Origin: Acholoe squamosa
Lineage: Eukaryota; Annelida; Polychaeta; Phyllodocida; Polynoidae
Direction: 5' to 3'
Assembly (NCBI GenBank): GCA_949317995.1
Contig: OX439048.1
Coordinates: forward strand, 26,541,495-26,605,494
DNA: 64,000 nt
Shown one piece after another: positions 1 through 12,150 of the stretch. Position 1 is the first letter of the stretch. Each line of letters begins with the position of its first letter. The notes beneath the pieces were generated by a model. It saw only the letters and a program-made list of their open reading frames with translations, was not told the DNA's origin and searched no databases. A program made the position numbers and the translations under genes.

Positions 1-1360
1 ATGTTAGTGACCATTGGGAGACCTCAACTACCCAATTTTGTTGTTTTCCATGTGTGTCGGCCATCTTTGTTTTAGGAAACACAGGGATCCAGGTCATACA
101 TGGTCAATTTTGATCTTAAAAAAAAAGTTATAGATGGATGTTAGTGACCATTGGGACACCTCAACTACCCAATTTTATTGTTTTCCATGTGTGTCGGCCT
201 TCTTTGTTTTAGGAAACACAGGGATCCAGGTCATATGTGGTCAATTTTAATCTTCAAAAGTTATCAGATGGATGTTAGTGACCATTGAAAGACCTCAACT
301 ACCTAATTCTTTTTTTTTCAATATGTGTCAGCCATCTTTGTTTTAGAAAACACAGGGATCCAGGCCATATATGGTCAACTTTGATCTTCAAAAATTATCA
401 GATGGATGTTAGTGACCATTGGGAGACCTCAACTACCCAATTTTATTGTTTTCCATGTGTGTCGGCCATCTTGGTTTTAGGAAACACAGGGATCTAGGTC
501 ATGTGTGGTCAATTTTGATCTTCAAAAGATATCAGATGGATGTTAGTGGCCATTGGGACACCTCAACTACCTAATTCTATTGTTTTCCTTGTGTGTCTGC
601 CATCTTGGTTTTAGGAAACACAGGGATCCAGGTCATATGTGGTCAATTTTAATCTTCAAAAGATATCAGATGGATGTTAGTGACCATTGAGACACCTCAA
701 CTACCTAATTCTATTGTTTTCCTTGTGTGTCGGCCATCTTGGTTTTAGGAAACACAGGGATCCAGGTCATATGTGGTCAATTTCGATCTTCAAATGTTAT
801 CAGATGGATGTTAGTGACCATTGAAAGACCTCAACTACCTAATTCTATTGTTCTCCATATGTGTCGGCCATCTTTGTTTTAGGAAACACAGGGGTCCAGG
901 TCATATATGGTCAACTTCGATCTTCAAAAGTTATCAGATGGATGTTAGTGACCATTGGAAGACCTCAACTACCTAATTCTTTTGTTTTCCTTGTGTGTCG
1001 GCCATCTTGGTTTTAGGAAACACAGGGATCCAGGTCATATGTGGTCAATTTTGATCTTGAAAAGTTATCAGATGGATGTTAGTGACCATTGGGACACCTC
1101 AACTACCTAATTCTTTTGTTTTCCTTGTGTGTCGGCCATCTTGGTTTCAGGAATCACAGGGATCCAGGTCATATGTGGTCAATTTTGATCTTCAAAAGTT
1201 ATCAGATGGATGTTAGTGACCATTGGGACACCTCAACTACCTAATTCTTTTGTTTTCCTTGTGTGTCGGCCATCTTGGTTTCAGGAATCACAGGGATCCA
1301 GGTCATATGTGGTCAATTTTGATCTTCAAAAGTTATCAGATGGATGTTAGTGACCATTGT
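1..1360. repeat. 134-bp tandem repeat array, about ten copies
   Basis: The motif ATGTTAGTGACC recurs at 1, 138, 272, 406, 540, 674, 808, 942, 1076, 1210 and 1344, so the period is 134 bp (the first interval is 137). The array already runs at the left edge of the window, so its true length is unknown. The units starting at 1076 and 1210 read as essentially identical, which points to recent amplification or gene conversion at that end. Each unit holds a GGCCATCTT core. The period is not a multiple of three, and the short open frames inside are broken and look non-coding. Confidence 0.95.
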
Positions 1361-2831
1361 GACACCACCACCACCAATACCACCACCACACTACTCCCAA
1401 CCCTCACACACATTCCTTATTTGCATATTTTAATCCAGGCATAGGTTTACTCCATACTATAGCAATGGGACAGGATTTTACATGGAGAGCGAGGAAGCAC
1501 CACAATCAGAGCATATATTTAAGTATAGGTCCATTCCAAAGGCCATAGAGTTTATATATAATGATCTTTTTTCCTTGGATCATAATAGGAATATGCACGG
1601 CATTACAGCATTGCTGTGTTTACTTTCCTGAAAGTATGTTATAGATTAATAAATTGCAAAACACACAACATATGAAGGGCTTTTATATTCCGTATTAAAA
1701 TAATATTTGTTCTGAAAATTTTGATCTAAGATCATATTAAAAATGTTGTAAATCAATTCTATACTTCTTAGAACATGATATGAATATGCACGGCATTACA
1801 GCTTTGCTGTGTTTACTTTGCCGAAAATATGGGATGAATTTCTAATCCGGGAAACGCACTGCAATTTAACTGCTTTTAGAATTGATATTAAACTCAGAAT
1901 TGATCGTCAAATTTAAATATGAAATCCTAATATCTTGATCATAGATGACAAATCCTAAATTCAATCCTCTCAATTGCATCCTTAACACGGGCCTCTTGAT
2001 CATAGATCTTAGATCCTAAATTTTCAATTGAATCCTTAACATAATCTCCTAACCATTGACCCCTTGTTATATGTAACCAGTACAGGCGTTACATTACCAT
2101 GTCAAAGTATAGACACTGGAGGTTTGTGGGAGTATGATTACACCCAGAGACACCTGCCTAGACTCATTCATCAAGCACGATGGCTGGTAAGAGTAGGCCC
2201 TGAGACTAAGGCCTCTCTACCTATACTACTCCCACCAAATCCCCTCCAAGCCTTATTGATGGTAGTTGTGCATACAACCAATAATGCGGTACATAACAAT
2301 CCCTTCTGTGGAAACTACTGTTTGCAAAGTGGTGTGGCATATTGTAAGGGCAGCTGTGTGAGGGGAGCTGTGTGTATCCTATAATAGTTACATTGTCTCA
2401 GTTTTTGAGCTTGTGTGCAGGTAAACCACCCTATTACTTATCCGCCCTAGCAGAGTGGTTGGAAAAGAATGTATATAAGTATGCATGTGTGTGTGCCTGG
2501 GATTTGATCATATCCAATCCTATCCAGGATTTTTCTTTCAAAGAAATAGCAGTTTTCAACATAGAACCTCTTTTTGTTGTGTAAGCACAACTCTTTGGGC
2601 AAGAAAGAAAGAATGAATTGAGTCGTGCTGGTCTCGCTCCTTTCAACATGCTGATGGGACGGGAACAATGGGGGAACGGCCGCCATATTACAAGCTGTTG
2701 GAAACACACTTGTCCTCTTATCACAGAGAACACTGCGCTGATAGCTGGCAGGCAGATGGCAAGATAAGGCTCTCTGCCAACCCTCGGGGTAGGCACATGG
2801 GAGCGTGTTATCTTAGGTCACACGATCTTAA
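1361..2831. other. Non-coding stretch with two small local duplications
   Basis: The satellite array ends in a short CCA-rich tract (about 1363-1390). A block containing ATATGCACGGCATTACAGC occurs at about 1589 and again at 1782, a 193-bp spaced direct duplication. A second duplicated block starting TCTTGATCATAGAT lies at about 1932 and 1995. I recognise no gene here. Confidence 0.6.
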
Positions 2832-3035
2832 CCCTTTTGGCACAGCATAATGCTGCAAGGCAATATCCATCTATATTATTGATAAGTCTGTGGTGAGTAA
2901 CTCACCAGTGCTGGATTTATGCATCATGACATCCCTTTGAAGTCAATACAATACACAGTGAGCGTGAATTAAGCTCCAGCGCTGCTGATTGTGATGTATC
3001 ATGAAAGGTGTAAGTACCATGCCACCCTGTAGGGG
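2832..3035. mobile_element. Possible degenerate TTAA-flanked MITE
   Basis: TTAA at 2828-2831 is followed by CCCTTTTGG, and TTAA follows the right end at 3036. The interior holds GTGAGTAACTCACCAGTGCTG and GCATCATG, motifs shared with the better preserved copies near 20.2, 23.5 and 48.7 kb. The right terminus (GTAGGGG) matches the left only weakly, so this call rests mainly on the shared core. Confidence 0.45.
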
Positions 3036-4559
3036 TTAAAGTTCATGTTAGTGATCACTAGGGAGCATCTCAGTGAGTGAATGTCGCCTGATGAGTCAAA
3101 CACAGACACACAATAGGCGTTAGTTCATGCTACCTGGGACGACGCTATGATCAAAAGGGGCTCTATGAGAGCTCTGTTCATCCATTGTGAAAAGAAAACA
3201 GGTGGTTTGAACATGAGGCATCCTTAGATGTCCTGAAAACACTGTGTCTCCTTATGTACCTATTGACTAATGGTGACATCAGTACCATTACCTTTCAATC
3301 AGCACAGACTTTAACAGTGAGACAAGGATGTGAAGCTAAGACCTTGGGCAGTATTTTTGGAGGCAAGTGAGATGTTGACATCATGGATATTTGTCAATAT
3401 CAGCCCTCGTGCTTAGAAGTGGAGCCCTGCGCGGGCCTGTAAAGCCTTGTTATCCTAGTCATGGACCTTCTTGTCTGTTTTTCCCGCTTCATTTCTCATA
3501 TTTTGACAAAATGGCCAAATGTCGTCTGTGTAATTTGGACACTTGACAGACACGTGTTTGAGAACACGTCTTTGATGTCGTCTGCCAAGTAGGTCCCACT
3601 GATTGTCGTCTGCTCCCCTCAAACTACTTCCCCCTCCCCTCCCTTCCACCCATACTCTCTCACCCTCCTCACCCCTTATACTTCCAACGGCCATCACTCC
3701 ATGCACGGTCATCATCAGTAGTGTGTGTTTGTGGCAGTTGAGGGCGCCACGGCCCCCACGGCCAATCACTCAAATTACCTCATTTGCAAATCATGACCAA
3801 ACTGAGGCTAATTTCCGGCGCCATTACTGGACAATTGGCCACTGCCAGCGCCACCCTCCGGAGGGAGCGACAACTAGGGAAAGAAGACGCTGGTGCCTGT
3901 AGCTACAATCTGACCGAGTGGGGCTGTTGTTTTTTCAGCTTGTCTTGGTTACGTTATACCATGCTACCTTTCTTTACTATAGAGACCATTATAAGAAAGC
4001 GTCCACATAGTCCAGGGCATGGTTGTCTCTCTATCAAAGTATCATTGCTCTAAATCATTTATGTCATGGCAGATACGATCGTTACTATAGAACAGTATTG
4101 GACATGTCATATTCAATGGGGGGGGGGTGGAATACAATGTGGCCGTATTCAATGGGTGGCCGCCATCTTGGATGTTGAACAGGCCATGACATGAAATGCA
4201 AATTTCTTATGTAGTTTTTGCTCTGCTGTTCTACTTTACTGCCCTAGAAGGTGAGCCAATTACTTATACCTCTTCATGTTTGAGCCACTTTCCTTACATT
4301 ACAAGTGAAGGCAGCACTGTTTGGTACATACACCGTAAGTCTACCCAGGGGGGCGGATAAAGAGATAAGGGAGATAGTATATCAGAGTGCTTGAGGTGAA
4401 GGACCTACAGACGGCCAGTTCTTTACTGCTTTTATCCTTTGGCCTCTCTCTGGCCCTAAAAGCTCAGAGGTTGCCGCCCTCCACTCCCTCCGGTGGTGAC
4501 ATCTGACGGGCTGTCACCTAAAGCATGATAGGAACGCGGTGCATCATGGTCCAGGGGCC
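3036..4559. other. Non-coding stretch
   Basis: No recognisable gene. A poly-G run lies near 4120, next to a GCCATCTTGG motif near 4165. Short open frames across 3455-4053 have no recognisable domain. Confidence 0.5.
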
Positions 4560-4825
4560 ACCACCAGGCCACTTCCGGTCGCCATCTTGACCGACCCCCT
4601 GACGACTTCCGGTATTTGACAGCAACCCGACTTCGTAGACAATGGGTCGTAGTCCTTTCGTACGCAAGCGTAGTACGTCCGGCCGGAAGTGCCGACGACC
4701 ATTGGGCGCCGTCATGGCGACGGGGTAAGGTTGAACCGGAAGTAGAGCATTGCGTAGTTAATTCTGCCCGGGTGTCTTTCTCACCTTGAGGTCTCGGTGT
4801 CAGACTCTAGGGGGCGCCACTGTTT
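4560..4825. promoter_or_regulatory. GC-rich promoter-like island with four ETS sites
   Basis: Four 8-bp ETS cores lie in under 180 bp: ACTTCCGG at 4571 and 4615, and CCGGAAGT at 4683 and 4736. A YY1-type GCCATCTTG is at 4581 and an ATGGCGAC at about 4713. A CTCF-like CTCTAGGGGGCGCCAC is at 4805. Clusters of this kind are typical of TATA-less, often bidirectional promoters. A GGGGTAAGG that could serve as a splice donor follows ATGGCGAC on the plus strand. I could not identify the transcript it would start, so promoter function is inferred. Confidence 0.45.
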
Positions 4826-5832
4826 GTGAAATGGCTGTATTGGATTTAGATAAATCACCTTTCATCGACTAAAGCTTCCGGTAATAATCGCAGCCTTCTT
4901 TATCCCCAGACCAGCACCTCCCCACCTCCCCCACCAACCTAAAAGACAGGCATGAATCTCTGCTGAGATGGTTGAGAGTGCGCGCACGAGGGAGTGGGGG
5001 CAGGCTGCTTCTGAGCAATGGGTACTAAGATTGGGCGAGATGTTGTTATATCTCAATGTGTATGTGTGTGTAGGGGGATGGGGTATAAGAGATGTATGCA
5101 TTTTCTTAGTGTTAGTGGGTGTAGACAAGGCCTGATGGATATGGCGGCCGGGCGGAAGGACGGAGGCCACTCAGCACATGGCGGGGTAGGGGGCCGTCAG
5201 CGTCCTCTGCTCAATGGACGCTGGAGGCGGAGGGGATGGCCGAATCCTGTCCGACCCAACATCGGCCGGAAGGGGAGAGGGGAGGGGTGGAGGGGTAAAG
5301 AGGTGGGCGCAAAGGCGGGAGGGTGATGGATGAAAAGATCTCTGTGGGATCGAGCCTACTAGCGTCTTATTCCGACCTATAGCGCGATACAATATTGACC
5401 AATGAGAATATTCCTTTCATTCAGTGCCGACTTTTCAGGGTGCATTACGTAACACCTGGTACCCATCAGCTAGCTGTTATCAGTCCTTATCTCGAAAGGT
5501 ATCAGCTTCAGCAGGGGTCGGCCCACTAAGGAATCCGCTACCCCGGAATAGACACAGGGCCCGAGCAGCTGACGACCGGACCCCATCCTCCTGGACCCCC
5601 ACCCCCTAACACTCACAACCCAACTCTCCACCCCACCCCTCCCGCCATGATTGTTTAGAAAATTACGGTAGTAAAATGATTCTGTGGACGTTGATAAGAG
5701 CAGGTGTGAGGGGGAGATCAGGTACATACCGTTGGACAGGATCTATGTCGCTCTTACATCCCGTCGCCTCAGTGCAACAAGGTTGTAACTAACATTTTGC
5801 CAAAGTTGAGATTTCTTCTGTTTTAACATCTA
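4826..5832. other. GC-rich non-coding stretch
   Basis: GC-rich DNA with runs of purine-rich sequence at about 5210-5330 and an ATGGCGGCC motif near 5140. Overlapping open frames on both strands have low complexity and no recognisable domain. This could be part of a CpG-island promoter region with the island to its left. Confidence 0.4.
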
Positions 5833-5834
5833 TA

Positions 5835-6137
5835 CACTGTTAAAACAGTGTTTAGGGATTAAACACCAGTGTTTAGAAGTTAAACACTTGGTTAAACACT
5901 TATTTGTCCCACTTTTCTCAATGCTTCTTAAGTGTTAAACGCGTTCAATTTTAAACACGTTTAACTAGGAAGTGTTTAACCAAGTGTTTAAATGCTAAAC
6001 ACTTAAACACTTCAGTGTTTAGGTGTTTGAGAATAAGTGTTTAAAAGCTAAACACCTAAACACTTCAAGTGTTTAGATGTTTAAATGTTGGTGTTGAGAA
6101 AATTTGGTGTGTATCTTTAAACACCATTTTTGCAGTG
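5835..6137. mobile_element. MITE with CACTG termini and TA target duplication
   Basis: The 303-bp element starts CACTGTTAAAACAGTGTTTA and ends with the approximate inverse, AAACACCATTTTTGCAGTG. TA dinucleotides flank it at 5833 and 6138, as expected of a Tc1/mariner-type non-autonomous element. The interior is packed with copies of GTGTTTA and its complement, so the whole element is rich in local inverted repeats. It carries no coding capacity. Confidence 0.75.
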
Positions 6138-9100
6138 TAGGGTCATATCTACCTATTATGAAAGTATTGAAGCTCTGTCTATAATATTTTGTGTCAACAG
6201 GCCCCAAGGTAATAAGGTTATGTCAGCTGTCAGCTATAGTAGTTGTAACACTTCTTTTGTCTCCCCTGCAAAACGCAGATACAACTTTGTTGCACTGAGG
6301 CGACTGTGAGTAGGATAGTGAAACCAAGATATGGACCAGGCACAACTAAAGGACATGCGCTATGTCGCTCGTGGCTCCTTCACTGTGAGTGCGAGTAGTA
6401 TAGGTCAAGTAGTATAGGATGAGTAGTATAGGGAAACTAGCATATGGGGGAGGCATATAGGGAACAGAGCCATTCCTGTACTGAGGTGGCCATCTTAAAA
6501 TCAGTTATGTAACTTCCCCCGACGGCCATCTTGGATCTGGCAGAGGATTATGGGTAAACTCCCCCTCCACCCACAGAAAACAATAGGAATTGATAAGACT
6601 GATAAGCTGCCCCTGCCCCAATCTTAATCACCTTGAGTACCTGTCCATTGTTTTAGGTGTGAATGGAGGGGATTAGCCTGATAGGAAGACAATGGCTTGG
6701 TTTTACTCAGCCTGGATTATATGTGCCCTCTTAGAAAACTTTTGAAGTTTAATTTCTCTTGTATTTGAAGTACTAAGTCTACATAAAGCTTATATTCTTT
6801 AAGTTTAAAGTATTTGCTATCCAAAGGTGTAGCCTTTTAGAATATAGCTTCATATAGACTATTAGGAAGGGCCAACCAAAGTAAACTGTACACAGAGGCC
6901 AACTGCTGATCTAGCCCCCGACTACATGAGCCACCTAGCTATGTCACCCTCATCTCATTTACTGTGAGTAGTATAGGGAGATGCGCTATGTCAGTCTTGT
7001 CCCCTAAAATGTAAGTAGCGGGCTATACAGGGAGAAGGCTATACAGGGTAAAGGTGGGTTGGCTGGGCTTGGTGTGGATGTGGGAAGGGCTACAAGTTGG
7101 GCGGGTGTGGGATACTGGGCGGGGTACAGGTTGGGCGGGGCGGGGTGGACTGACAGGATGAGAAAGTCGGGGATCAGCTAAGTGAACCGAGACCACTTCA
7201 GGCTGATACCCCTTAGGGCGATGTCAAGAAAAAATAAAAGTATATAGAGGGAAAAAAGCAAGCTCAGAGAAAGTTTCTGCAGTCCCAACTTCAGACAATA
7301 TACGGCCCCCATAAACCACGAAGCTACAGGACTGCTGTAAGCTTCAGCCTGTCTCAGCTCCCTACCCTAATCATTCTACACTAACTCTTAGCCCCTGTCC
7401 CTTCTGGGTATCCACTGTGCTTTTCTCTGTACTAATATTTTTTGTACTGGTGCCTTTGTGGTTTTTTTCCGATTTCTGTTTCTATATTCATGTCGCGCTG
7501 TTGCATTAATTTTTATTTTGAATAAATCAGAGTGCCTACAGCCCATTTTCTGTACATTGGTAGATGACTAGCGAATCGGAATTTGCCACCAGAATTATAC
7601 TTTAATGCACAAATGCCATATCACTACCAGACATACTTTGAGTAGAGCACTGGCTCTTCAGCGAGCTTCCCTGTTTAGATGGTTTGAATAGGGTATACAT
7701 GTACTACTGACACGGTAGGATGAGAAGAGATAGGCTGGACCTCGGCCCACCAGACCAACTAATGTAATTTCACAAAGTAGTCTTGTGAGACCCCAGACGG
7801 GATTACCAACCTTCTCCTCTCCAATCTGCCTCACAATAACCACGATGTACAGTAAATGGACAGGCAACTTTACCTACACAAGTGTTTCTATTTAGTCCTA
7901 GGAGGTCAGAAATGGGATTGTCAATCTAAAATTTTACACATATTTAAATACTTTGTCATCTCCCAAGCTGTGCTGTAATACGTAGTAATGGCTAGACAAA
8001 ATGGAACATGACATCCTAAGCATATCATATTGCACATAGAAGGAATTCAGTGGAATTATGGCCATTGCACACCTTTCCCTTGAATTCCACAACAACTGTC
8101 TAATAGGGCCACTATATGATCGTAGTCACCCCAGGTTGTGTATATACTAGACTGTGGGTTGCCTGTTCGCTATGAGCCCGCGGGGAGGAGCTGACTCATT
8201 GGACGGCGGTTTTATTTCTAATTCGGTACTTAGACTCTAATTGGTGTAGTACTGGAGGAACTCCAGAAGAGTTGAGGTGCCCCCTGGAGGGCCGTTACTG
8301 GGGATAGTCACAGTGGTAGCAGGCGTGACTAAGTATCATTTAATGATTTTAAAGGCTTCTCCACGTGTTCATCGATTGTATCTAACCAGAGAAGCGCAGT
8401 CTATTTATACAGTAGTGCTACTTGAATCGCATTTTTCCGTTTTGTTGTTGGGAAATTATCTTGACTTTTGCTGTTTTGGATTTCCCCAGTTATTTACAGT
8501 GTTACATGCAGTTATATATCTGCTTTTGCCAAAGAGTGTTTTTTTTTATCCTATCATACAATGTTTCCCAGAAACCGCGTCCCAGCATACTTCTGCGTAT
8601 CGGTATTATAGTAACTATGGATCGATGGCGTAAGGCCATCGTATCATGAGATTTGGCTATAAAAGTCCCTGGTCACTGCATTGGCGCAGTAAACTTCTAG
8701 GATCATCTATTAGAAAAGCACTAAGCAATTTACTTTTATATCATATAATATACATGTATTATTGATCGAGGAGGCACCAGGGGGATTCAATTGCAGTTAT
8801 GATATACAAGTATAGGTAGAGCCTATATATGAAAAAAAGTTACATTTTCAGTATATACAATGCAGTTGTAAGAAGCCACCACCAGGTGGCACCACTGGCT
8901 ACTAGGGGGCGCCACCACTGGGGGCCTCGTTTGGAACAGGCTGGGAAAGTTTTTAATCGTGTTTGGCCGGTCTGACTTTGTCTGCCATCCCCAGGACCTG
9001 GTTTGATAAACCTAGTAAAGGCGGCTACTCTACCCACACCGCCTTGTATTCTTCACGTGGTCTACCTTCGTGCCACCCCAGCCCTAACCCTGCACCCTCC

Positions 9101-9946
9101 CTGCCCCTAGACCTTTGACTGCTGCATGGAAAATTTTAGGATTGTGCCCATTTTGTCTCTAATATGAGTCTATGTGTGAACATCATATCGACCATACAGG
9201 CTTGAAACAGTCCTGAAGGATCGGCTTGGTCCTTGGATACAAGGCATTATGTATGTAATATGAAAACCAAGACGTTGAAGAACTAAGCGGCCATCAAAGG
9301 GTTACAGGGCGTACCCGGGGCAGGTAGCCCACCCTGTTAGAGGCAGATCAGATTTGGCCCTAGCGGCAGAATTAATGCTATCACGCTGGGCATATTCTGC
9401 CCCCCTGCGATGTGTCATTTATCCTGATCACCAGAGCGGCTCCCTAACAACAATGTCGTGTCTTGGATCCTCGTGGTAGAGGGTGGGCATTTATACGAAG
9501 GGGTTTTGGGGGTGTTTGGGGAGGGGTGAGTGGGGAAGGCACGACTGATAGATTGGATAATGATTGGATCAGATGGATTTCGATGATCCGAACAGAGGCT
9601 TCCATAAACCAGTCAGATTCTATAGTAGAGACGGTAGACCAGTCAACTGCAGACTACGGGGACTACGTCTGGACAGGCAGTCAAGTCAACTCTTGAAATT
9701 CTTGGTGTCACTACAGACTAGCCTACTTTCTGGGTACCATCGCTAGAGTGTCACAATAAATTGGCCTGATTCAGATGTATTATTACTATATATATGCTCT
9801 GATAAATGTTAGGACTATAAAATCCTTTGCCTGAAGAACGTCCATCCATCTAAAATAAAAGTTGTGCATCATTAGTTCCAAGGACATTCCTTGTAACATT
9901 TACTAGGGCTTCAATGTAGAAACCACATTGCTTCAGTGCATTACAG
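6138..9946. other. Non-coding stretch with CTCF-like sites
   Basis: No recognisable gene. Short GTATAGG repeats occur at about 6395-6430 and GGCTATACAGGG repeats near 7020. A CCACCAGGTGGCAC at 8879 and CTACTAGGGGGCGCC at 8899 resemble adjacent CTCF sites. The open frame around 8277-8633 on the plus strand has no ATG at its start and no recognisable domain. Confidence 0.5.
8879..8914 (+). promoter_or_regulatory. Two adjacent CTCF-like motifs
   Basis: CCACCAGGTGGCAC (8879-8892) fits the 14-bp CTCF core consensus fully, and CTACTAGGGGGCGC (from 8899) fits it with one mismatch. Both have the same orientation. The match is by eye; occupancy is unknown. Confidence 0.45.
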
Positions 9947-10016
9947 TTACAGTGGTTCACTATTCAATTTTACGAGGATGTCTGGTAGAGTCAACAGTGC
10001 TGTTATTTTTAGAGTG
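9947..10016 (+). mobile_element. Truncated copy of a CACTG-type MITE family
   Basis: The segment with TTTTACGAGGATGTCTGGTAG, ending TTATTTTTAGAGTG, matches the 3' part of the element at 17156-17363. It ends directly against a TA dinucleotide at 10017. The 5' part of the element is missing or too diverged to recognise. Confidence 0.65.
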
Positions 10017-10179
10017 TAGACTTTGCCCTTAATTGACTGCTTTTGAAAGCGAAACAAGTCTTGCACGGCCTGCCATGCCTGTACTCGGCCAAACTTTGTA
10101 CTCCACGAGCAGGTTTTTGAAATGTAGCCTATATGGGACCTCAAAAAGTATCTGTTGCAGACCTCTCTGGCTGACCGGC

Positions 10180-10400
10180 AGTGCACTGCGCATGCGCTGT
10201 TTACATAATCTCGAAACTCGGTTTTCATGTAGAACGCTGGTCGTAATTCGTGATGTCTCCCACGGGATTCTGGGATGGTTGTCCACGTGGTGTACACACT
10301 CCCTCTGGGAGTCGTGAACATCTCCCACGTGACAGGAACCACGTGATGTACAACGCACGCGCATGCGCGTTGCACGACTCTACCGGAAACAGCGCTAGTG
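10180..10400. promoter_or_regulatory. Promoter-like cluster: NRF1 and E-box motifs
   Basis: Two palindromic NRF1-type motifs, TGCGCATGCGC (10187) and GCGCATGCGC (10359), enclose three CACGTG E-boxes (10284, 10326, 10340) within about 180 bp. This architecture is common at TATA-less promoters. A strong donor-like sequence, ACGTAAGT, lies downstream near 10510, which could end a non-coding first exon. No protein-coding start is evident. Function is inferred from motif density only. Confidence 0.45.
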
Positions 10401-11760
10401 AGTGAATGATGGCTGGCTGGGAGAGATAACGTGCATTTACTGAACAAGCCATGTCTGGGTCATATGGGTTCCTATTTGATGCTGAATGCCAATACAGAGG
10501 CTAGATTATACGTAAGTTTTTAGTAAATACACAGTAGAATTTAAACTGTGTGATCTACATTGTATGCGCTGCACTTGTGGAATAGGATTGCAGTAGCTCT
10601 CTGCCTAGACCTATATGATTCATAAAATCTTTGTAGAATTAGTATTAAATCTTCCCAGCCAGATATTCCTCAGAACAGGCCTACTTTCCATGGGGACAGG
10701 CCTATATTTCTCAGCAGAACAATCCTGTTTTTCATGGTTGTAGCCTTGGTGTGTTATCAATAAAATGCATTATACTTTGTATACCAAGGTCCCTCCGAAA
10801 ATACTTAGTGACAGTTGTAAAGAGACTTACACATTTCAGAGTGATTCCCCTCTAAATAAAGTCTCAGAGAAAGTAACAACTCTGCCTTCCTACCACAAAA
10901 AAAAAAGAGTATAAAAAAGAAGAGTAATATGATGCAGTCACGATTAGTTCACAAGTGGCGCAGTATCACCAGTTGGGTGGGTAATGCCATTAGACAGGTG
11001 TATATGTGGCTTACCAGTTAATGCCACCTCATATACCAGAATATCATTCACAAGTCAGCTCCCCTGTCACTGAAGCCTCTGCGGCCAGGAAATGAATCTG
11101 TCAACTGCCTGACAGTGACCAGCGGAACATATTAGGCTGTGGTCCCCTTATACGGCTCCGCTTGTAGCCGGCGGGAGGCAGATGACAGGGAATATGACAG
11201 TATACCTGTGGTAGGGGGTGATGAGGCGTCATGGTGTTACTTATAACAGGATTTCTCTGGTCAGGTAGGGAGGGGAACCTAGCGTGGGGGCTATTTTTAC
11301 CTGAGATCTTCATAATTATATTAAGTAAAATGACTAATAGAAATTAGAATATGAATATATTTATCTACATGTATTAACATTAAACTATGAGTCACTCATA
11401 CTGGGCTATCTGGTAGTGACTTGATCTACACCCATTTCATATTCTGAAACAGTTCTTAGACATCATCAGCTATGAGATCTTGAGCATTACCTGTACAAAT
11501 GTGAGGACCCGGGGTGAGGACACTTCCATGGACAGTGAACAATTTAGAAGCATGTGATGAAAGAACACAAACCAGAGATCTACAGCGTCCTATTCATGCC
11601 AAATATGCCAGATATGCCAAAAAGATACCAAACAGAATATAATAATACATTGTCAAAAAAGATCACAGGGCGTCACATATTTGAACTTCAGTCACTCGCT
11701 ACAAAAGATGGGCAAGTAGGAACCTCCATAGGGGGTTGCCCTGAAATAGCCCTCCTAATC
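10401..11760. other. Non-coding stretch
   Basis: No recognisable gene or repeat. AT-rich in 11290-11420. An open frame at 11554-11763 on the plus strand (69 codons) lacks any recognisable domain. Confidence 0.4.
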
Positions 11761-12150
11761 TAACATGACGTCATATCCGCAGAGACCTTTGTCTAAAAGT
11801 AACCCGATCGCCATCACCAGGGGGGCCATAAAAGCATTTCTTGGAGCCACTTCCGGTCGCACATGCCTAACAGAGTCAGTGCGCATGCACACCTGAGACC
11901 GACCGGAAGTCACCACCTTGTCTCCCCCAGCCGAGTCTTTCCTGGATCCCTGCAGGTGGCCGGAAGTGACCAGGGCGCAGGCGCATGGCGAGGAGCAGGT
12001 CACTTCCCGGAAGCCGGGAAGGACGTGGCTTTCCTACCTCCTTGTAACTCCCTGGAGAGGTTCACTTCCGGCGCGGCTGGCAGCGACACGGTTTGATCCT
12101 TAGCGGAACGATCAGCGGGCGATAATGGAAGATGATGACGTCAGAAAAAT
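11761..12150. promoter_or_regulatory. Promoter-like island: five ETS-type sites between two CRE palindromes
   Basis: Full CRE palindromes TGACGTCA lie at 11766 and 12136. Between them are ETS cores at 11849 (ACTTCCGG), 11903 and 11960 (CCGGAAGT) and 12064 (ACTTCCGG), plus a double core CACTTCCCGGAAG at 12001. GCGCATGC near 11881 and GGCGCATGGCG near 11980 resemble NRF1/YY1 sites. The block is much richer in GC and CpG than its flanks. It most resembles a TATA-less promoter, but no start codon or exon could be tied to it; an upstream non-coding exon of Sema5 is one possibility. Confidence 0.5.

Noticed and set aside
285-497. Two similar small proteins in the 134-bp array (also 1223-1444)
   Set aside because: The period is not a multiple of three and other units are broken; no conserved frame.
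9947-10447. 166-codon minus-strand open frame
   Set aside because: No recognisable domain; it spans a MITE and a promoter-like GC-rich block, which explains its length.
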